Shown here: in pieces, positions 62,700-64,000 of the stretch | How positions within the stretch are numbered: the first letter of the stretch is position 1 | How the letters are laid out: each line of letters opens with the position of its first letter | Assembly (NCBI GenBank): GCA_028690155.1 | Contig: JAQVBU010000001.1 | Coordinates: forward strand, 62,001 to 126,000 | Direction: 5' to 3' | Origin: Alphaproteobacteria bacterium | GTDB taxonomy: Bacteria; Pseudomonadota; Alphaproteobacteria; UBA9219 | Length of the DNA: 64,000 nt | Notes under the pieces: model-generated | The model's database searches: none | What the model was told of the DNA's origin: nothing | Seen by the model: the letters and a program-made list of their open reading frames with translations, nothing else | Translations under genes and position numbers: made by a program

Positions 62700-63490
62700 T
62701 GTTTGGCAAGAGGATTCTTATTTTGGTGGCGCACCCGGACGACGAAGTCGTGGGGTGTTCTGCGTCGATTATGCGGGCCCGCGCGAACGGGGCTACGGTT
62801 TCGGCGCTTTATTTGACCAACGGATGCCTCGCTCGCGAGGTGATGTGGCCATGGCGGCGCGCGCACTACACGGAAGGCGTTACGCGCCGTCGCCATGAGG
62901 CGGAACAAGCGGCAACCAAGCTCGGGCTTCAACCCGTGGGTTGGGGCACACGCCCGGCGCGCCAGTTGTGGCGCGAATTGCCTCGCGTTTTTGAGGAGGT
63001 TAGGACGGCGCTGGACCAGCTCCACCCCGATCAGGTCTGGGTGCCCGCCTATGAAGGCGGCAACCCCGATCACGACGCGCTCAACGCAATCGGCGCCAAG
63101 CTTCGCCGAAGGGTGAGCGTGTTGGAGTTTTCGGAATACAATTATTTCGGTTCCAACGTTCGGTCGCAGCAATTTATTTCATCCGACGAAACGGTGCGCG
63201 TTATTTCTCTCTCGCCCGCCGAACGGACGGTCAAGCGCGACGCGCTGAAACTGTACGCATCCGAGAAAAGCAATCTGTCTTCAATCGACCTTCATCAGGA
63301 AACGTATCGGCCTCTGGCTTTGTACGATTACAGCCAGCCCCCGCATCAGGGAACGCTGTGGTACGCGCGCTTCCAATGGGTTCCGTTCAAGCATCCGCGC
63401 GTTGATTTTACGTCTCCGGCCGAGGTGTCGGAGGCGATCATGGCGTTCTTGTCGTCGCCGGAGGTTCTTCGGACGGATCCCGGCTCATGA
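62699..63490 (+). CDS. PIG-L/LmbE-family deacetylase
   Basis: 263 residues from ATG 62699 (AAGGAG upstream); the open frame extends further back inside the glycosyltransferase gene but is not coding there. Zinc motif AHPDDEVVGCSASI (about residues 12-25) and NPDHDAL (about 124-130) are the PIG-L hallmarks, indicating removal of an acetyl from GlcNAc-type substrates. It forms a pair with the GT4 enzyme as in glycosyltransferase/deacetylase couples that build glucosaminyl conjugates. It overlaps the start of bpt by four bases. Confidence 0.93.
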   Translation: MFGKRILILVAHPDDEVVGCSASIMRARANGATVSALYLTNGCLAREVMWPWRRAHYTEGVTRRRHEAEQAATKLGLQPVGWGTRPARQLWRELPRVFEEVRTALDQLHPDQVWVPAYEGGNPDHDALNAIGAKLRRRVSVLEFSEYNYFGSNVRSQQFISSDETVRVISLSPAERTVKRDALKLYASEKSNLSSIDLHQETYRPLALYDYSQPPHQGTLWYARFQWVPFKHPRVDFTSPAEVSEAIMAFLSSPEVLRTDPGS

Positions 63491-64000
63491 CGTCGCCGTC
63501 TCGGCCTTTCTTTCTTTCGGCCCCTTCCCCCTGTCCCTATAGGCGGGAGCGTCTGGAGCGTAAGTTTCTGACGCACCTTCATGGCGATCCTGCGGCGAAC
63601 CGCGCTTTTAACAGCGACTTTTGCCGATTGGGCTTCCGGCGAAGCCACGACATTCTTTATCGCTCCGCGTGTCCCGACTGCGCCGCATGCACGCCGGTCC
63701 GCGTTGTCGCCGGGGCGTTCCGTCCGACGCGATCTCTCCGCCGTGTTGTCCGTCGAAACAAAGACCTCGTTTCTTCGTGGGATCGCGTCGACATTGATGC
63801 GCTTTTTGACCTGTTTCAGGAATATGAGCGCGTTCGGCATCAAACCAGCCCTATGGCCGAGATGAATCGAGCCGAGTTTTCCGACATGATGCGGCGCGAC
63901 TATGTGGATTCGCGGCATTTTTGTTTGCATGACGCCGTCGGCACCCTTTTAGGGTGCATGCTGGTCGACCCGGTTTCAGACGGCTTCTCGGCGGTCTATA
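63487..64000 (+). CDS. bpt: Aspartate/glutamate leucyl(arginyl)-transferase Bpt (3' truncated by window)
   Basis: The first 171 codons are visible. Bpt transfers leucine from tRNA to N-terminal Asp/Glu, feeding N-degron proteolysis. Seen: SPCPYRRERLERKFLTHL, FCRLGFRRSHDILYRSACPDCAACTPVRV with the conserved cysteines, RSLRRVVRRNKDL, and a GNAT-like fold start. The ATG overlaps the PIG-L stop. The frame is open to the window end. Confidence 0.93.
   Translation, partial: MTSPSRPFFLSAPSPCPYRRERLERKFLTHLHGDPAANRAFNSDFCRLGFRRSHDILYRSACPDCAACTPVRVVAGAFRPTRSLRRVVRRNKDLVSSWDRVDIDALFDLFQEYERVRHQTSPMAEMNRAEFSDMMRRDYVDSRHFCLHDAVGTLLGCMLVDPVSDGFSAVY

Noticed and set aside
1..64000. tRNA, rRNA, CRISPR, insertion sequence or prophage
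   Set aside because: No T-loop GTTCRA-type tRNA ends, no regularly spaced repeats, no transposase or integrase frames were seen in reading either strand.

Overview
The window is a 64 kb stretch of ordinary, gene-dense bacterial chromosome of mid GC content, almost certainly from an alphaproteobacterium. Support for this: the block ppsR-like gene / oriC / rho ... mnmG-rsmG-parA-parB is the classic alphaproteobacterial origin neighbourhood. A GAAC-N7-GAAC (reverse of GTTC-N7-GTTC) LexA box lies upstream of recA. A TTAA-N7-TTAA CtrA-type box sits inside the predicted origin. A bpt-type aminoacyl-tRNA-protein transferase and an ETF-beta lysine methyltransferase-like gene are also present. I see no tRNA, rRNA, CRISPR array, insertion sequence or prophage. 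Positions of short motifs were counted by eye and can be off by 1 base.

Layout. 0-5.7 kb: 3' part of dnaA followed by three genes that read as the DotH/IcmK-DotG/IcmE-DotF/IcmG core of a type IVB (Dot/Icm, IncI-like) secretion system. 5.8-13 kb: secA, a phosphohexomutase, queA, tgt and small envelope proteins. 13-16.4 kb: radC, an ETF-type protein methyltransferase, ubiA, and an unassigned methyltransferase. 16.4-21.8 kb: recA with its SOS box, then dnaG, yqeY-like and comM. 21.8-27.4 kb: a PilS-like type IV pilin, tlyC/corC-like, ybeY, a CDF transporter, a HAD enzyme and orphan small genes. 27.4-33.5 kb: etfA / HAD / etfB, then pnp / GNAT / rpsO. 33-38 kb: nfeD-like + SPFH pair, dut, a STAS protein, hslVU and a small orphan gene followed by an AT-rich regulatory-looking region. 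38-42.3 kb: mrdA, mreD, mreC and a PEP-synthase/PPDK regulator. 42.3-42.9 kb: the predicted replication origin. 42.9-51 kb: rho, a PAS-PAS-GGDEF diguanylate cyclase, an unknown gene, mnmG, rsmG (with an embedded parS-like site), parA, parB. 51-52.2 kb: a DotM/IcmP-like gene, a second piece of the type IVB system. 52.3-58.8 kb: Bax-inhibitor-1 family protein, DUF465, a CbpA-type DnaJ, ctpA, rseP, coaE, aroE. 58.9-64 kb: a tightly packed co-directional run: response regulator, DUF882 lipoprotein, pmbA, a GT4 glycosyltransferase, a PIG-L deacetylase and the start of bpt.

How it fits together. Replication initiation (dnaA, oriC), segregation (parA, parB, parS), primase, recombination (recA) and cell elongation (mreC/mreD/mrdA) are clustered, as expected near an origin. 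Genes diverge from oriC (mreC/mreD/mrdA/ppsR leftward, rho/mnmG/rsmG/parAB rightward). The most unusual content is the set of type IVB secretion genes scattered singly or in threes among these housekeeping genes, next to dnaA and next to parB, rather than in an island. A family of small CTAG-ended palindromic repeats is also notable: all three copies lie in convergent gene gaps and supply stop codons of neighbouring genes. A promoter plus helically spaced GAAC/GTTC motifs faces a structured non-coding stretch at 37.8-38.1 kb.
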